Shown here piece by piece: positions 1 through 8,116 of a stretch of DNA of 64,000 nucleotides (position 1 is the stretch's first letter; each line of letters starts with the position of its first letter). The DNA is from Bog-473 sp963807775 (lineage in GTDB: Bacteria; Actinomycetota; Acidimicrobiia; Acidimicrobiales; RAAP-2), in assembly GCA_963807775.1 (NCBI GenBank), contig CAWECY010000013.1, positions 62,001 to 126,000 on the forward strand, written 5' to 3'. The notes below the pieces were generated by a model. The model saw nothing but the letters and a program-made list of their open reading frames with translations. It made no database searches and was not told where the DNA came from. The translations under genes were made by a program, and so were the position numbers.

Positions 1-116
1 GACGCGTGGTGGCGGAGCGCAGTGGCGTCACCCTGGCGGCCGAGGTCCGCCTCCTGGGCTTCGACGGCGGGAAGACTGGTGCTGTGGGCGAGCGGGAGAT
101 GGAGGCGGGCCGATGA
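1..116 (+). CDS. murB: UDP-N-acetylenolpyruvoylglucosamine reductase, C-terminal end (partial)
   Basis: Only the last 37 codons are in the window, read in the frame starting at base 3. The peptide contains LAAEVRLLGFDG, which resembles the C-terminal strand of MurB (V.L..EVRL.G). MurB is the NADPH-dependent flavoprotein that makes UDP-N-acetylmuramate in the cytoplasmic branch of peptidoglycan synthesis. The stop codon overlaps the ftsQ start (ATGA), and murB directly before ftsQ is a common arrangement in division and cell wall clusters. The identification rests on a short tail plus this context. Confidence 0.7.
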   Translation, partial: RVVAERSGVTLAAEVRLLGFDGGKTGAVGEREMEAGR

Positions 117-907
117 CACCGCCTGTGGTGGAGAAGGAGCGGGTCCGCAAGCAGATCGACCCGCGCATGTCGGCGCGTCGCACTGAGGTCCTTCGCCGGC
201 AGGGGCAGCGGCGCATGCGGCTCCTGATCTTCGGCCTCGGCGCGGCGGCGCTGGTCGCCACTGGGTGGTTTGTCATCCACTCACCGATGTTCTCGGCCCG
301 CCACGTCACGGTGACGGGCAATGCGCACGAGACGGTGGCGCAGGTAGTGACGCAGGCCGGGCTGGCGCGTCACCCGCCGCTGCTCGACGTGAATACCGGG
401 GCGGCGGCGGCACAGCTGCAGCAGCTGCCCTGGGTGCGCTCGGCAACGGTGCAGGTGTCGTGGCCCGACTCGGTGCACATCGCGGTGACCGAGGAAGTGC
501 CCAAGCTGGTCGTCGCCGTGGCCGGCAGCCGCTGGGCCCTCCTGAGCGCGGACGGCCGGGTGGTCGAGGTGACGTCCGGGGCCCGTCCGCCGGGGCTGCT
601 GCTCATGACCGTGCCCCAGGCGCCCGGCGCAGCCGGGACGACCCTGCCGGAGCGCGACGACGTCGGGTTGCGGGTGGCGACGACCTTGCCGGCCTCCTTC
701 GCCGCCCAGGTGACCGGCGTCGCCGTGGAGCCGGCCGGATGGGTGCAACTCTCCATGACCACGCCGATCGCGGTGGACGTCGGGTCGGCGTCGCAGTTGA
801 CGGCCAAGTACGAGGACGTGTCCTCGATCCTGGCCGGAGCGACCCTGCACAACGGCGATGTCATAGACGTGAGCGTGCCGGACGCTCCCACTGTGACGTC
901 AGGGTGA
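113..907 (+). CDS. ftsQ: Cell division protein FtsQ (POTRA domain)
   Basis: 264 residues, the usual FtsQ size. A basic cytoplasmic tail (residues 1-35) leads into one membrane helix (about 38-55, LLIFGLGAAALVATGWFVI). A POTRA domain follows (about 62-130), with the typical start FSARHVTVTGN and the PWVRSATVQVSWPD segment, and then the FtsQ beta domain. FtsQ is a single-pass divisome protein that links early and late division proteins outside the membrane. The ATG overlaps the murB stop, so translation is probably coupled. About 230 bases separate it from ftsZ. Confidence 0.93.
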   Translation: MTPPVVEKERVRKQIDPRMSARRTEVLRRQGQRRMRLLIFGLGAAALVATGWFVIHSPMFSARHVTVTGNAHETVAQVVTQAGLARHPPLLDVNTGAAAAQLQQLPWVRSATVQVSWPDSVHIAVTEEVPKLVVAVAGSRWALLSADGRVVEVTSGARPPGLLLMTVPQAPGAAGTTLPERDDVGLRVATTLPASFAAQVTGVAVEPAGWVQLSMTTPIAVDVGSASQLTAKYEDVSSILAGATLHNGDVIDVSVPDAPTVTSG

Positions 908-1138
908 TCGAAAGCGGTCCTCACCGCTGGGCTTCAGCCCTGGGGAGGATGTCAAGTAGGATGCTTGACCTGCCCGAACACCCCCGTATGGTGGGGTCAC
1001 GTTGCCGGACTGTGAACATCAACCTTCCCCAGAGGTTCAGGGATGGCTGGTCGGTCGCACGTCCGACGCGACGTGGGGCGGGACCTATCAGCGAGCGATC
1101 GGTCGCCGATCGACTTCGACCCGGAGACGAGGGAGTTC
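908..1138 (+). promoter_or_regulatory. ftsQ-ftsZ intergenic region with candidate ftsZ promoter
   Basis: 231 bases without a convincing gene. A sigma-70-like promoter can be read as TTGACC at 965-970, a 16-base spacer, and TATGGT at 987-992. This would give ftsZ a leader of about 140 bases. A GGGAG ribosome binding site lies at about 1131, just before the ATG at 1139. An independent ftsZ promoter in this gap is common in Actinobacteria. The promoter is read by eye only. Confidence 0.45.
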
Positions 1139-2239
1139 ATGACGACCGTGCCTTCCCAGGGCAACTACCTGGCAGTGATCAAGGTGGTCGGCGTCGGAGG
1201 TGGGGGCGTCAACGCGGTCAATCGGATGATCGACTCGGGGTTGCGCAACGTCGAGTTCATCGCCGCCAACACCGATGCGCAGGCGCTCCTCATGAGCGAC
1301 GCCGACCTCAAGCTCGACGTGGGGCGCCAGCTGACGCGCGGTCTGGGGGCGGGGAGTGACCCCGAGGTGGGGCGCCAGGCCGCCGACGAGCATCGCAGCG
1401 ACATCGAGGAGGCGCTGCAGGGCTCCGACATGGTCTTCATCACGGCGGGCGAGGGCGGTGGCACCGGGACGGGTGCCGCACCCGTCGTCGCCGAGATCGC
1501 CAAGGGCCTCGGGGCACTGACCATCGGCGTGGTCACCCGACCATTCACCTTCGAGGGGCGCCGACGGGCCATGCAGGCCGAGAAGGGCATCCAGATGCTC
1601 AAGGACAAGGTCGACACCCTCATCGTGATCCCGAACGACCGCCTCCTCACCGTCTCCAACGACAAGACCAGCATGGTCAACGCGTTCAAGATGGCAGACG
1701 AGGTCCTGCTGCAGGGCGTGCGGGGCATCACCGACCTGATCACGGTGCCGGGTCTCATCAACACCGACTTCGCCGACGTGCGGATGGTCATGATCAACGC
1801 GGGTACCGCCATCATGGGTATCGGCTCGTCCATCGGCGAGGGCCGGGCCGCCAACGCGGCGCGGGCGGCCATCACGTCGCCACTGCTCGAGGCGTCGATC
1901 GAGGGGGCCCGCGGGATCCTGCTGAACATCGCCGGAGGCTCCGACCTTGGCCTCTTCGAGGTCAACGAGGCGGCCGAGATCATCCACGCCGTGGCCCACC
2001 CCGACGCCAACATCATCTTCGGCGCCGTGATCGACGACAACATGGGCGACGAGGTGCGGGTGACCGTGATCGCCGCCGGGTTCGAACGGTGGGAGGAAGG
2101 GGTCAAGCCCTCCTCGGACCGGGTCTCTTCCATCTTCGACACGCCCGAGCCGGTCGACATCTTCGCCGACGCCACGGGAACGGAAGACCAGCTCGACCTG
2201 GGTGACGACGATTTCGACGTCCCCTCTTTCTTGCGCTAG
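1139..2239 (+). CDS. ftsZ: Cell division protein FtsZ
   Basis: 366 residues. FtsZ is the tubulin-like GTPase that forms the cytokinetic ring. The start at ATG 1139 is chosen because a GGGAG site precedes it and the protein then begins with the usual short tail before VIKVVGVGGGGVNAVNRM. The GTP-binding signature GEGGGTGTGAAPVVA is present, as are the T7 loop region (INTDFADVRMVM) and the conserved C-terminal peptide (DDFDVPSFLR) that binds SepF and other partners. The frame is open further upstream to 1043, but that extension lacks a ribosome site and family support. In Mycobacterium pgeF follows ftsZ; here yggS follows directly. Confidence 0.98.
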   Translation: MTTVPSQGNYLAVIKVVGVGGGGVNAVNRMIDSGLRNVEFIAANTDAQALLMSDADLKLDVGRQLTRGLGAGSDPEVGRQAADEHRSDIEEALQGSDMVFITAGEGGGTGTGAAPVVAEIAKGLGALTIGVVTRPFTFEGRRRAMQAEKGIQMLKDKVDTLIVIPNDRLLTVSNDKTSMVNAFKMADEVLLQGVRGITDLITVPGLINTDFADVRMVMINAGTAIMGIGSSIGEGRAANAARAAITSPLLEASIEGARGILLNIAGGSDLGLFEVNEAAEIIHAVAHPDANIIFGAVIDDNMGDEVRVTVIAAGFERWEEGVKPSSDRVSSIFDTPEPVDIFADATGTEDQLDLGDDDFDVPSFLR

Positions 2240-2894
2240 CGACGAGGTCGCGGCCCGGCTGGCCGCCGTCCGGACACGCATAGAGCGGCGCCGGCGGCGA
2301 TCCTGACCTGGTCCGCGTGATCGGGGTGACGAAGGGGTTCGGCCCCGATGCCGTGCGGGCCGCCCTGGCGGCGGGCCTGCGGGACATCGGCGAGAACTAC
2401 GCACGGGAGCTGGTGGAGAAGGCGGCTGCGCTCGGAGCGGAGGGCCGGGGCGTGGTGTGGCATTTCCTCGGCGCCGTGCAGCGCAACAAGGTGGCGGAGC
2501 TGGCACCCGTGGTGGGCTGGTGGGAAAGCGTCGCCCGGGAATCGGAAGGCGCACGCATCGCCCGCTTCGCGCCGGGAGCTCCGGTCCTGGTGCAGGTCGA
2601 CACGACGGGCCTGAGCGGCCGCAACGGCTGCCCGACGCAAGCGGTGGCCGAGCTGGTCGGGCGGCTCGCGCGACCAGGGGCTGGCCGTCCGCGGGCTCAT
2701 GACGGTGGCGCCGCCGGGACCGGACGGCGGCCGCGTCGTTCGCCGAGGTGGGCCGGTTGGCCGACGAGCTGGGGCTCGAGGAGCGCTCCATGGGTATGAG
2801 CGACGACTTGGAGGCGGCAGTAATCGCCGGCAGCACCATGGTCCGCATCGGCCGTGCCCTCTTCGGGGACCGCCCGGCGGGGAGAACAACGTGA
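2240..2894 (+). CDS. yggS: YggS/PLPBP-family pyridoxal phosphate homeostasis protein (three apparent frameshifts)
   Basis: The family is recognisable over its whole length: VAARLAAVR at the start, VIGVTKGF (PLP lysine), DIGENYARELVEKA, WHFLGAVQRNK, VLVQVDT, GLMTVAPPG, SMGMSDDLEAAVIAGSTMVRIG and ALFGDR at the end. These pieces lie in different frames. Each join needs one extra base removed, near 2288, 2670 and 2727. YggS proteins bind PLP and affect vitamin B6 and amino acid balance. The gene sits between ftsZ and sepF as in other Actinobacteria. The start codon is not clear: the frame opens right after the ftsZ stop without an obvious ATG or GTG. Insertion errors seem more likely than a pseudogene, because intact motifs continue to the natural end. 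Confidence 0.82.
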
Positions 2895-2988
2895 GGTCGT
2901 CACCCTCCGCGGAGACGAAAGAGCCCTGGTGGCGGCTCCCGCCTGGGCTGGCGGGCAGGCACTACGCTGTGCCGGGACAGGAGAAGGT

Positions 2989-3582
2989 ATGTCACCCTCG
3001 TTCATGAAGAAGACCATGGTGTATCTCGGCCTGCTCGATGACGAGTACGACGAGTACGACGACCTGGAGGACCGGGCGCCCCGCGGTTTCTCGGCCGCCG
3101 CCACCCGGGTCGAGCCTCGTTCGCAGGACTACGACTCGCCCGAGGAGTACAGCGGTGGCATGAGCCGGGTCCGCACCATCCCCCGGGAGTCCGCGATGCC
3201 GAGCAACCAGCCCAAGGCGGCGCCCAGCCCGGTGACCCCCAGGCCGACGCCCGTGCGGGCCATGCCGGTCGACACCAGCATCAGCCCCACCGCGGCTGCG
3301 CAATCCTCGGCCCGGGTGCACGTGGTCGCCCCGTCGAGGTTCGGCGACGCCAAGGAGATCGCGGATCGACTGAAGGACAATCGGCCGGTGATCGTGAACC
3401 TGCAGATGGCCGACCGCGACCTGCAGCGCCGGATGATCGACTTCTGCAGCGGCGTCACCTACGCCCTCAGCGGAGAGATGGAGAAGGTGGCGGACCAGGT
3501 GTTCCTTCTGGCCCCGACCAACGTCAAGGTGTCAGACGAGGAGCGCCAGCGTCTGGTGGAGCGCGGCTTCGGCCGCGACTAG
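2989..3582 (+). CDS. sepF: Cell division protein SepF
   Basis: 197 residues. SepF polymerises and ties FtsZ to the membrane, and it is the essential anchor in Actinobacteria that lack FtsA. The N-terminus (MKKTMVYLGLLDDEYDEYD) is the membrane-binding helix followed by an acidic stretch. A proline-rich linker follows (about 55-100). The SepF core (about 105-190) includes VVAPSRFGDAKEIADRLK, RPVIVNLQMAD, IDFCSGVTYALSG and FLLAPTNVKV. The start at ATG 2989 has GGAG five bases upstream; ATG 3004 is an alternative. The frame is open upstream, but those residues do not resemble SepF. Confidence 0.95.
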   Translation: MSPSFMKKTMVYLGLLDDEYDEYDDLEDRAPRGFSAAATRVEPRSQDYDSPEEYSGGMSRVRTIPRESAMPSNQPKAAPSPVTPRPTPVRAMPVDTSISPTAAAQSSARVHVVAPSRFGDAKEIADRLKDNRPVIVNLQMADRDLQRRMIDFCSGVTYALSGEMEKVADQVFLLAPTNVKVSDEERQRLVERGFGRD

Positions 3583-3585
3583 ACC

Positions 3586-3606
3586 CACTACCCTCGCGGG
3601 GTAGTG
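3586..3606 (+). promoter_or_regulatory. Perfect hairpin covering the yggT start codon
   Basis: Bases 3586-3593 (CACTACCC) and 3599-3606 (GGGTAGTG) form a perfect 8-bp stem with loop TCGCG, five bases after the sepF stop. The 3' arm ends with the GTG start codon of yggT (3604-3606). Folded RNA would hide the start. It could limit yggT translation, act as a processing or termination hairpin after sepF, or be chance. No T-run follows. Confidence 0.5.
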
Positions 3607-3861
3607 AGCATTCTCCACATTCTGGCGTACCTGATCGAGGCCTATATCTGGCTGATCATGTTCCCGTACGCGATCTTGAGCTGGTTCAGGATCCAGCCGG
3701 GCTCCACGTGGGCCCGGATCCAGTACTTCCTGTACCGGGCGACGGAGCCCGTCCTGCGACCGGTGCGCCAGGTCATCCGCCCCATGGGAGGCCTCGACTT
3801 CTCCTTCCTCGTCGTCATCCTGGTTGCGCAGTTCGTGCTGATTCCCGTGCTCCTACACTGA
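3604..3861 (+). CDS. yggT: YggT family membrane protein
   Basis: 85 residues with two membrane helices (about 3-24 and 66-84) around the family signature AILSWFRIQPGS and ATEPVLRPVRQVIRP. YggT proteins are small integral membrane proteins that sit between sepF and divIVA in many Gram-positive genomes and have a poorly defined role linked to division or envelope integrity. The GTG start is forced by an in-frame stop at 3580. It has no clear ribosome site and lies inside a hairpin. Confidence 0.88.
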   Translation: MSILHILAYLIEAYIWLIMFPYAILSWFRIQPGSTWARIQYFLYRATEPVLRPVRQVIRPMGGLDFSFLVVILVAQFVLIPVLLH

Positions 3862-3895
3862 TTTCAGCATTACTGGAATGGCAGGAGGGGCGGGT

Positions 3896-3909
3896 TAGAC
3901 TCGGCCCCC
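3896..3909 (+). promoter_or_regulatory. Candidate -10 box for leaderless divIVA transcript
   Basis: TAGACT at 3896-3901 ends eight bases before the divIVA ATG (3910), with no Shine-Dalgarno sequence between. CTGGAA at 3873-3878 is a weak -35 candidate with 17-base spacing. The arrangement suggests transcription starting at or very near the start codon. Confidence 0.4.
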
Positions 3910-4674
3910 ATGGACAATTCCCAGGCACCAGCTTCGATCCTCGACACCTTGCGCACCGTGGAGTTCCGCCTCGGGCTCAAGGGCTACAACGTCGACGAGG
4001 TCGATGAGTACCTGGACCGGGCGGCCCAGGAGGCGGAGGGGCTCCAGGAGCACGTTCGCCAGCTGAACGAGCGGTTGCGCCAGGCGAGTGAGCGCATCGC
4101 CCAGCTCGAGCGTGACAAGCGCGCCACACCCGAGGCGGCAGAAGGCGAGGAGGGCGCCGCGGCGTCGGCGGACGCGTCTCTCAGCGACGAGACGCTTCAG
4201 CGGACGCTCCTGCTGGCGCAGAAGTTCGTGGACCAGACCAAGCGGGAGAGCGAGGCCGAGGCGTCCGCCATCATCGCCCAGGCCGAGGAGACGGCCCAGG
4301 CCTCCATTGCCGCCGCCGAGGCGACCGCGGCCCAGCTGCAGGCGGAGACCCACCAGAAGCTGCGCGAGGAGGTCACGCGCCTGGAAGCGACGCGGACCGA
4401 GCTGGCCACCGACGTCGAGACCATGGCGCGGCACCTGGAGTCGGAGCGCAACCGCCTCCGCGGTGCCCTGAGCGAGATCCTCAAGTGGGTGGACGAGAAC
4501 GTGCAGCCGGCCAACTCGCTGATGGGCGTCCGGCCCAAGGCATCCGCCAAGCCTGGTGGTGGCGCGGGTGGCGAAGTGCCTACGGACCTGCCGCCGGCGG
4601 ACGACGGCGCTCCCACGCTGAACCTGCAGAGCACCACCGGCGCCGCCGTCTCAGCCGTACCCCGTCCCGTCTAA
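3910..4674 (+). CDS. divIVA: DivIVA/Wag31-like polar growth and division protein
   Basis: 254 residues. The N-terminal DivIVA domain (about 12-60) has RTVEFRLGLKGYNVDEVDEY, the membrane-curvature-sensing part. Coiled coil follows, rich in E, A, Q and R: a first segment (about 40-75), an acidic break, and a long second segment (about 95-200). The tail is proline- and glycine-rich. DivIVA homologues mark cell poles and direct peptidoglycan synthesis in Actinobacteria. Position after sepF-yggT matches other actinobacterial clusters. A TAGACT hexamer just before the ATG suggests its own leaderless promoter. Confidence 0.92.
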   Translation: MDNSQAPASILDTLRTVEFRLGLKGYNVDEVDEYLDRAAQEAEGLQEHVRQLNERLRQASERIAQLERDKRATPEAAEGEEGAAASADASLSDETLQRTLLLAQKFVDQTKRESEAEASAIIAQAEETAQASIAAAEATAAQLQAETHQKLREEVTRLEATRTELATDVETMARHLESERNRLRGALSEILKWVDENVQPANSLMGVRPKASAKPGGGAGGEVPTDLPPADDGAPTLNLQSTTGAAVSAVPRPV

Positions 4675-4787
4675 CCCCGCGGGCGGGGATTGCCCCCTGC
4701 CGACGCGGTCCGGTATCGTCACCCGCTCCCAATGGCGAGGTCGTCGTCGGGATAGAGGCCACCCCGCGTGGCCCGGAGGAGGGCACG

Positions 4788-5654
4788 ATGACCCCAGCGA
4801 GCAAGGGCACCCAGGTCAAGCGGGTGTCGGCATCGCGTACGGCTTCTGCGCCGAAGTCTTCGGCCGGGAAGAAAACCACCTCCTCCAAGGTTGCAGCATC
4901 CGCCACCAAGCGTCCCGTTCTCTCGAAGAAGAAGGCAAGTTCCGTTGTGAAGAAGGCAGCCACCACGTCCAAGCGGGCCGCACCTGCGGTCAAGAAGCCC
5001 GCCATCGCCGCCAAGAAGGCCTCGTCCGCAGTCGCCAAGAAGCCAGCGGCCGCCACCAAGAAGGTGGCGGCTGCACCCAAGAAGACCGCACCGACCGCCA
5101 AGAAGACCGTCCCGCCGAAGAAGGCGGTGCCGGCAGCGGCGACCAAGAAGGCAGCCGGGAAGCCCGCCGCCAAGAAGTCGACGGTCGTCGCCAGCGGGAA
5201 CGGCGCCGCGACGGCGCGTACCACTTTCACGCCGAAGCCCAAGCCGCCGCCGGCTGTCCGGCCCAAGACGGGCCCCTACGCCAAGGATGTCAAGTTCCTC
5301 GACGAGGTGCGCGAGCTGTTGCTGGCCGACCGTGCCATCTACCAGGAGCAGGCCACATCGCTGCGGGCCGAGGCCGATTCGCTGGCCCTCGAGCGCGAGC
5401 CCGGTGACGTCCAGTTCGACGAGGAGTCGGGCGAAGGCGGCACCGTGACGGTCGACCGCGAGCGCAACCTGGCCCTGTCGGGCCAGGCGACGCTGGCCGT
5501 GGAGGAGATTGACGACGCGATGGCGCGGATCGGGGACAAGACCTACGGGTACTGCGAGCGCTGCTTCCAGCCCATCCCCAAGCCACGGCTGCGGGCGTTG
5601 CCGTATGCCCGGCTGTGCGTCGCCTGCAAGAGCGGGGGCCTGTCGCGTCGCTGA
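4788..5654 (+). CDS. DksA/TraR-type C4 zinc finger protein with long lysine/alanine-rich N-terminal tail
   Basis: 288 residues in two parts. Residues 1 to about 165 are a low-complexity basic tail with many KKA, AKK, KKP and KKT units, like histone H1 or the tails of actinobacterial HU proteins. The rest is a DksA/TraR module: a coiled-coil-like segment (VKFLDEVRELLLADRAIYQE) and a C4 finger with CERC and CVAC spaced as in the family. DksA-type proteins enter the RNA polymerase secondary channel; the tail suggests DNA binding as well. ATG 4788 is chosen because GGAGGAG precedes it and the upstream extension is shadow. The gene lies between divIVA and lspA. Combined function is inferred. Confidence 0.8.
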   Translation: MTPASKGTQVKRVSASRTASAPKSSAGKKTTSSKVAASATKRPVLSKKKASSVVKKAATTSKRAAPAVKKPAIAAKKASSAVAKKPAAATKKVAAAPKKTAPTAKKTVPPKKAVPAAATKKAAGKPAAKKSTVVASGNGAATARTTFTPKPKPPPAVRPKTGPYAKDVKFLDEVRELLLADRAIYQEQATSLRAEADSLALEREPGDVQFDEESGEGGTVTVDRERNLALSGQATLAVEEIDDAMARIGDKTYGYCERCFQPIPKPRLRALPYARLCVACKSGGLSRR

Positions 5655-6118
5655 CCCGGCCACGGGTGCTGGCGTTCGCCATTGCCGCGATCGTGGTCGT
5701 GGTCGACCTGCTGACGACGTGGGTGGCGCTCGACCATCTGCACGAGGTACACCATGTGTGGGGACCTTTCGGGCTGGCCCTGACGTTCAACTCCGGCTTC
5801 GCCTTCAGCCTCTTCAGCGGCCGGGCGGTGATCATCACGGTGCTGCTCTGCGTTGGCGTGGCGGTGCTGGTCTGGGTCGTGGCCCAGGTCCGCACGCTGC
5901 CCATGGCTGTCGGTGCTGGCCTGGTTCTCGGCGGCGCCCTGGGCAACCTGTCTGAGCGGATCTTCGGTGGGCACGGCGGCCGGGTGCCAGACTTCATCAC
6001 GCTTGACTACTGGCCCACCTTCAACGTGGCGGATGCCTGCGTGACGGTCGGGGTGGTCATCGTGATCGCGGCCCTGCTCTTTGGCGCGACCGACGTGCGG
6101 CAAGAAGGGGCGCCCTGA
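5615..6118 (+). CDS. lspA: Lipoprotein signal peptidase (signal peptidase II)
   Basis: About 167 residues and four membrane helices. LspA removes signal peptides from prolipoproteins in the membrane. The two catalytic aspartates are in VPDFI and FNVADA, and the conserved NSGFAFS and GGALGNLSERI blocks are present. The GTG at 5615 overlaps the preceding gene by 40 bases. A later GTG at 5666 is possible, but it would shorten the first membrane helix lead-in. The gene is followed after two bases by rluD, a common pairing. Confidence 0.9.
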   Translation: MRRLQERGPVASLTRPRVLAFAIAAIVVVVDLLTTWVALDHLHEVHHVWGPFGLALTFNSGFAFSLFSGRAVIITVLLCVGVAVLVWVVAQVRTLPMAVGAGLVLGGALGNLSERIFGGHGGRVPDFITLDYWPTFNVADACVTVGVVIVIAALLFGATDVRQEGAP

Positions 6119-6120
6119 AC

Positions 6121-7096
6121 ATGGGTGTGGGCGACGACGGTGCGGGACGCGAGGGACCGGCCGGAACCGACGACTCGATCATCAGCACATCCATCCCGGC
6201 ACTGCTGGCTGGCGTCCGGCTGGACCGGGGCGTCGCCATGGTGGCCAACGTGTCACGAGCCGCCGCCGCCGAGTTGATCGCGTCCGGACGAGTGGACCTG
6301 GACAGCGAGACGGCGCGGGTCGGTCGCACCGTGCTCCGCGAAGGGGCGATGCTCACGGTGCGGTTGCCGGAGGTCGGCGAGACCGCAGTCCGCGCCGACG
6401 AGGGTGTGATGTTCGAAGTGGTCCACGCCGACCGGGACATCGCGGTGGTGGACAAGCCAGCCGGTTTGGTGGTGCACCCCGGAGCGGGGCACGACGAGGG
6501 CACGCTCGTCGGGGGGCTGTTGGCGCGGTTCCCCGACCTGGCCGAGCTGGTGGCGGACGGCGTGTGTGCTCCGGACCGGCCCGGTATCGTGCACCGACTC
6601 GACAAGGGGACCTCGGGTCTGCTCGTCGTCGCCCGGAGCGCCGACGCTTACGCCGACCTGGTGGGTCAACTGGCCACCCGGTCGATGCAGCGCCGTTATC
6701 TGGCCCTGGTGGCCGGGGAGGTAGCGGACGACCGGGGCGAGGTGGAGGCACCCATCGGGCGCTCGGCGCGCACCCCCACCAAGATGGCCGTCACCGCTTC
6801 CGGGAAGGCAGCGCGCACGTCGTACACGGTGGTGGAGCGCCGCCGAAGTGGCACTCCCACCACACTGCTCGAACTGGCCCTTGAAAGTGGCCGGACCCAT
6901 CAGATCCGGGTGCACATGGCCGCCATCGGCCATCCCGTCGTCGGTGACGCCGCGCTACGGGGTGGCGGACAAGCGGCTGGGGTCAGGTCGGTTCTTCCTC
7001 CACGCCTTCCGGCTCGCCCTCGACCATCCGGGCACCGGCATCCGCATGCAATTCGAGTCGCCGCTGCCCGGCGACCTGCGTTCCTATCTGGGTTGA
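6121..7096 (+). CDS. rluD: RluD-like 23S rRNA pseudouridine synthase (one apparent frameshift)
   Basis: About 324 residues after repair. The N-terminus has an S4-like RNA-binding part (about 25-90, DRGVAMVANVSRAAAAELI). The catalytic domain has the RluA/RluD motif HRLDKGTSGLLVVA with its aspartate, DKPAGLVVHPG near the start and SGRTHQIRVHMAAIGHPVVGD near the end. The last part (YGVADKRLGSGRFFLHAF and DLRSYLG) lies in the +1 frame, so one extra base is likely near 6950 (GACGCCGCGC where GACGCGCGC would fit). The enzyme makes pseudouridines in helix 69 of 23S rRNA. It converges with the sigma factor gene. Confidence 0.88.
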
Positions 7097-7117
7097 GGCG
7101 CGAGCGAGGGGTGTGGC

Positions 7118-7954
7118 TCAGGCCGCCTGGTGCACGCCGATCACGTTCCCATCGGTCGACAGGGCGGCCAGGGCCTCTTCCTCGGCGCGACGCACGCGGC
7201 GAACACCCACACCGAGACGCTCCGCCGTCGACTGCAGCGAGGCCGGAGAGTCCCCGTCGAACCCGAAGCGGAGCCGGAGCACGTCGCGCTGGAGTCCGGG
7301 CAGCCGCTCGACCGCATCGCGGACACGCTCATAGACCATGGTCTCTTCCACGTCGCTGGCGAAGTCCGAGTCGTCGGGCGCCACGAGCTCGCCCAGAGTG
7401 GTGGACGACTCGAGTGCCGCCGGCTGGTCCAGCGACGCCGTCACCCGAGCTACGTCCTCGAGCGACTCGCGCTCATCGGCCGTCATGCCGGTGGCCTCAT
7501 CCAGCTCTTCCACGGTCGGGGCACGTCCCAAGGTGGTGGCCAGCTCGGCCTTGGTCAGCTCCAGTCGCTGGATCTGCTCTCCCACTTCCAGCGGGATGCG
7601 GATGGTGCGGCCGTGCTGCTGCACGGCACGCTGAAGGGCCTGGCGGATCCACCATGTGGCGTAGGTCGAGAACCGGAAGCCTCGCTCCCAGTCGAACTTG
7701 TCGACGGCGCGCATGAGGCCGAACGTGCCCTCCTGGACCAGGTCCGCCATATCGACACCGCGGTCCTGGTAGCGGCGGGCCCAGTGGACGACCAGGCGCA
7801 GGTTGGCGGCGACCATTTGCTTGCGGGCTGCCTCGTCGCCTGCCACGACCCGCTTGGCCAGCTCGACCTGCTGTTCGTGGTCGGGCATAGGGAACTGGTC
7901 GAGGTCACGCAACATCAACCCCAACGTGTCCGACGTGCTCACCGCGCTCTTCAT
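7118..7954 (-). CDS. RNA polymerase sigma factor, sigma-70 group 2 (primary-like)
   Basis: 278 residues from ATG 7954, chosen because GGAG lies eight bases upstream; a GTG at 7978 would add eight residues. Region 1.2 starts with DTLGLMLRDLDQFPMPD. Region 2 includes NLRLVVHWARRYQDRG, DLVQEGTFGLMRAVDKFDW and the -10 recognition helix FSTYATWWIRQALQRA. Region 3 follows, and region 4 has LPGLQRDVLRLRFGFDG with a helix-turn-helix at the end (TAERLGVGVRRVRRAEEEAL). There is no region 1.1. It resembles SigA/HrdB closely but is short, so it is probably an alternative group 2 factor recognising similar promoters. Confidence 0.9.
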   Translation of the reverse strand: MKSAVSTSDTLGLMLRDLDQFPMPDHEQQVELAKRVVAGDEAARKQMVAANLRLVVHWARRYQDRGVDMADLVQEGTFGLMRAVDKFDWERGFRFSTYATWWIRQALQRAVQQHGRTIRIPLEVGEQIQRLELTKAELATTLGRAPTVEELDEATGMTADERESLEDVARVTASLDQPAALESSTTLGELVAPDDSDFASDVEETMVYERVRDAVERLPGLQRDVLRLRFGFDGDSPASLQSTAERLGVGVRRVRRAEEEALAALSTDGNVIGVHQAA

Positions 7955-8102
7955 CTTCGCTCCAGACGCTTCTCTCACCCTCAGTCATACGTACCCGGGG
8001 TCTCCCGGGATGAACCTGGTGCTATCCGACTAGTACAACCTTCCCCGAGTCCGGATCATTCCATGGAGGTGTTCGGACCGGTTTTCGCCACTGGGCGGCC
8101 GT

Positions 8103-8116
8103 TATGGTCTACGCCG
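8103..8116 (+). promoter_or_regulatory. Candidate -10 box for leaderless phosphatase gene
   Basis: TATGGT at 8103-8108 ends eight bases before ATG 8117. No ribosome binding site is visible, which fits a leaderless transcript. A -35 element is not clear. Confidence 0.35.

Noticed and set aside
1043..1138. N-terminal extension of FtsZ from 1043
   Set aside because: The extra 32 residues do not resemble FtsZ, and ATG 1139 has the ribosome binding site.
4676..4690. GC palindrome CCCCGCGGGCGGGG after divIVA as a terminator
   Set aside because: The loop is too small for the longer stem and no T-run follows; similar short GC palindromes are common in this sequence.
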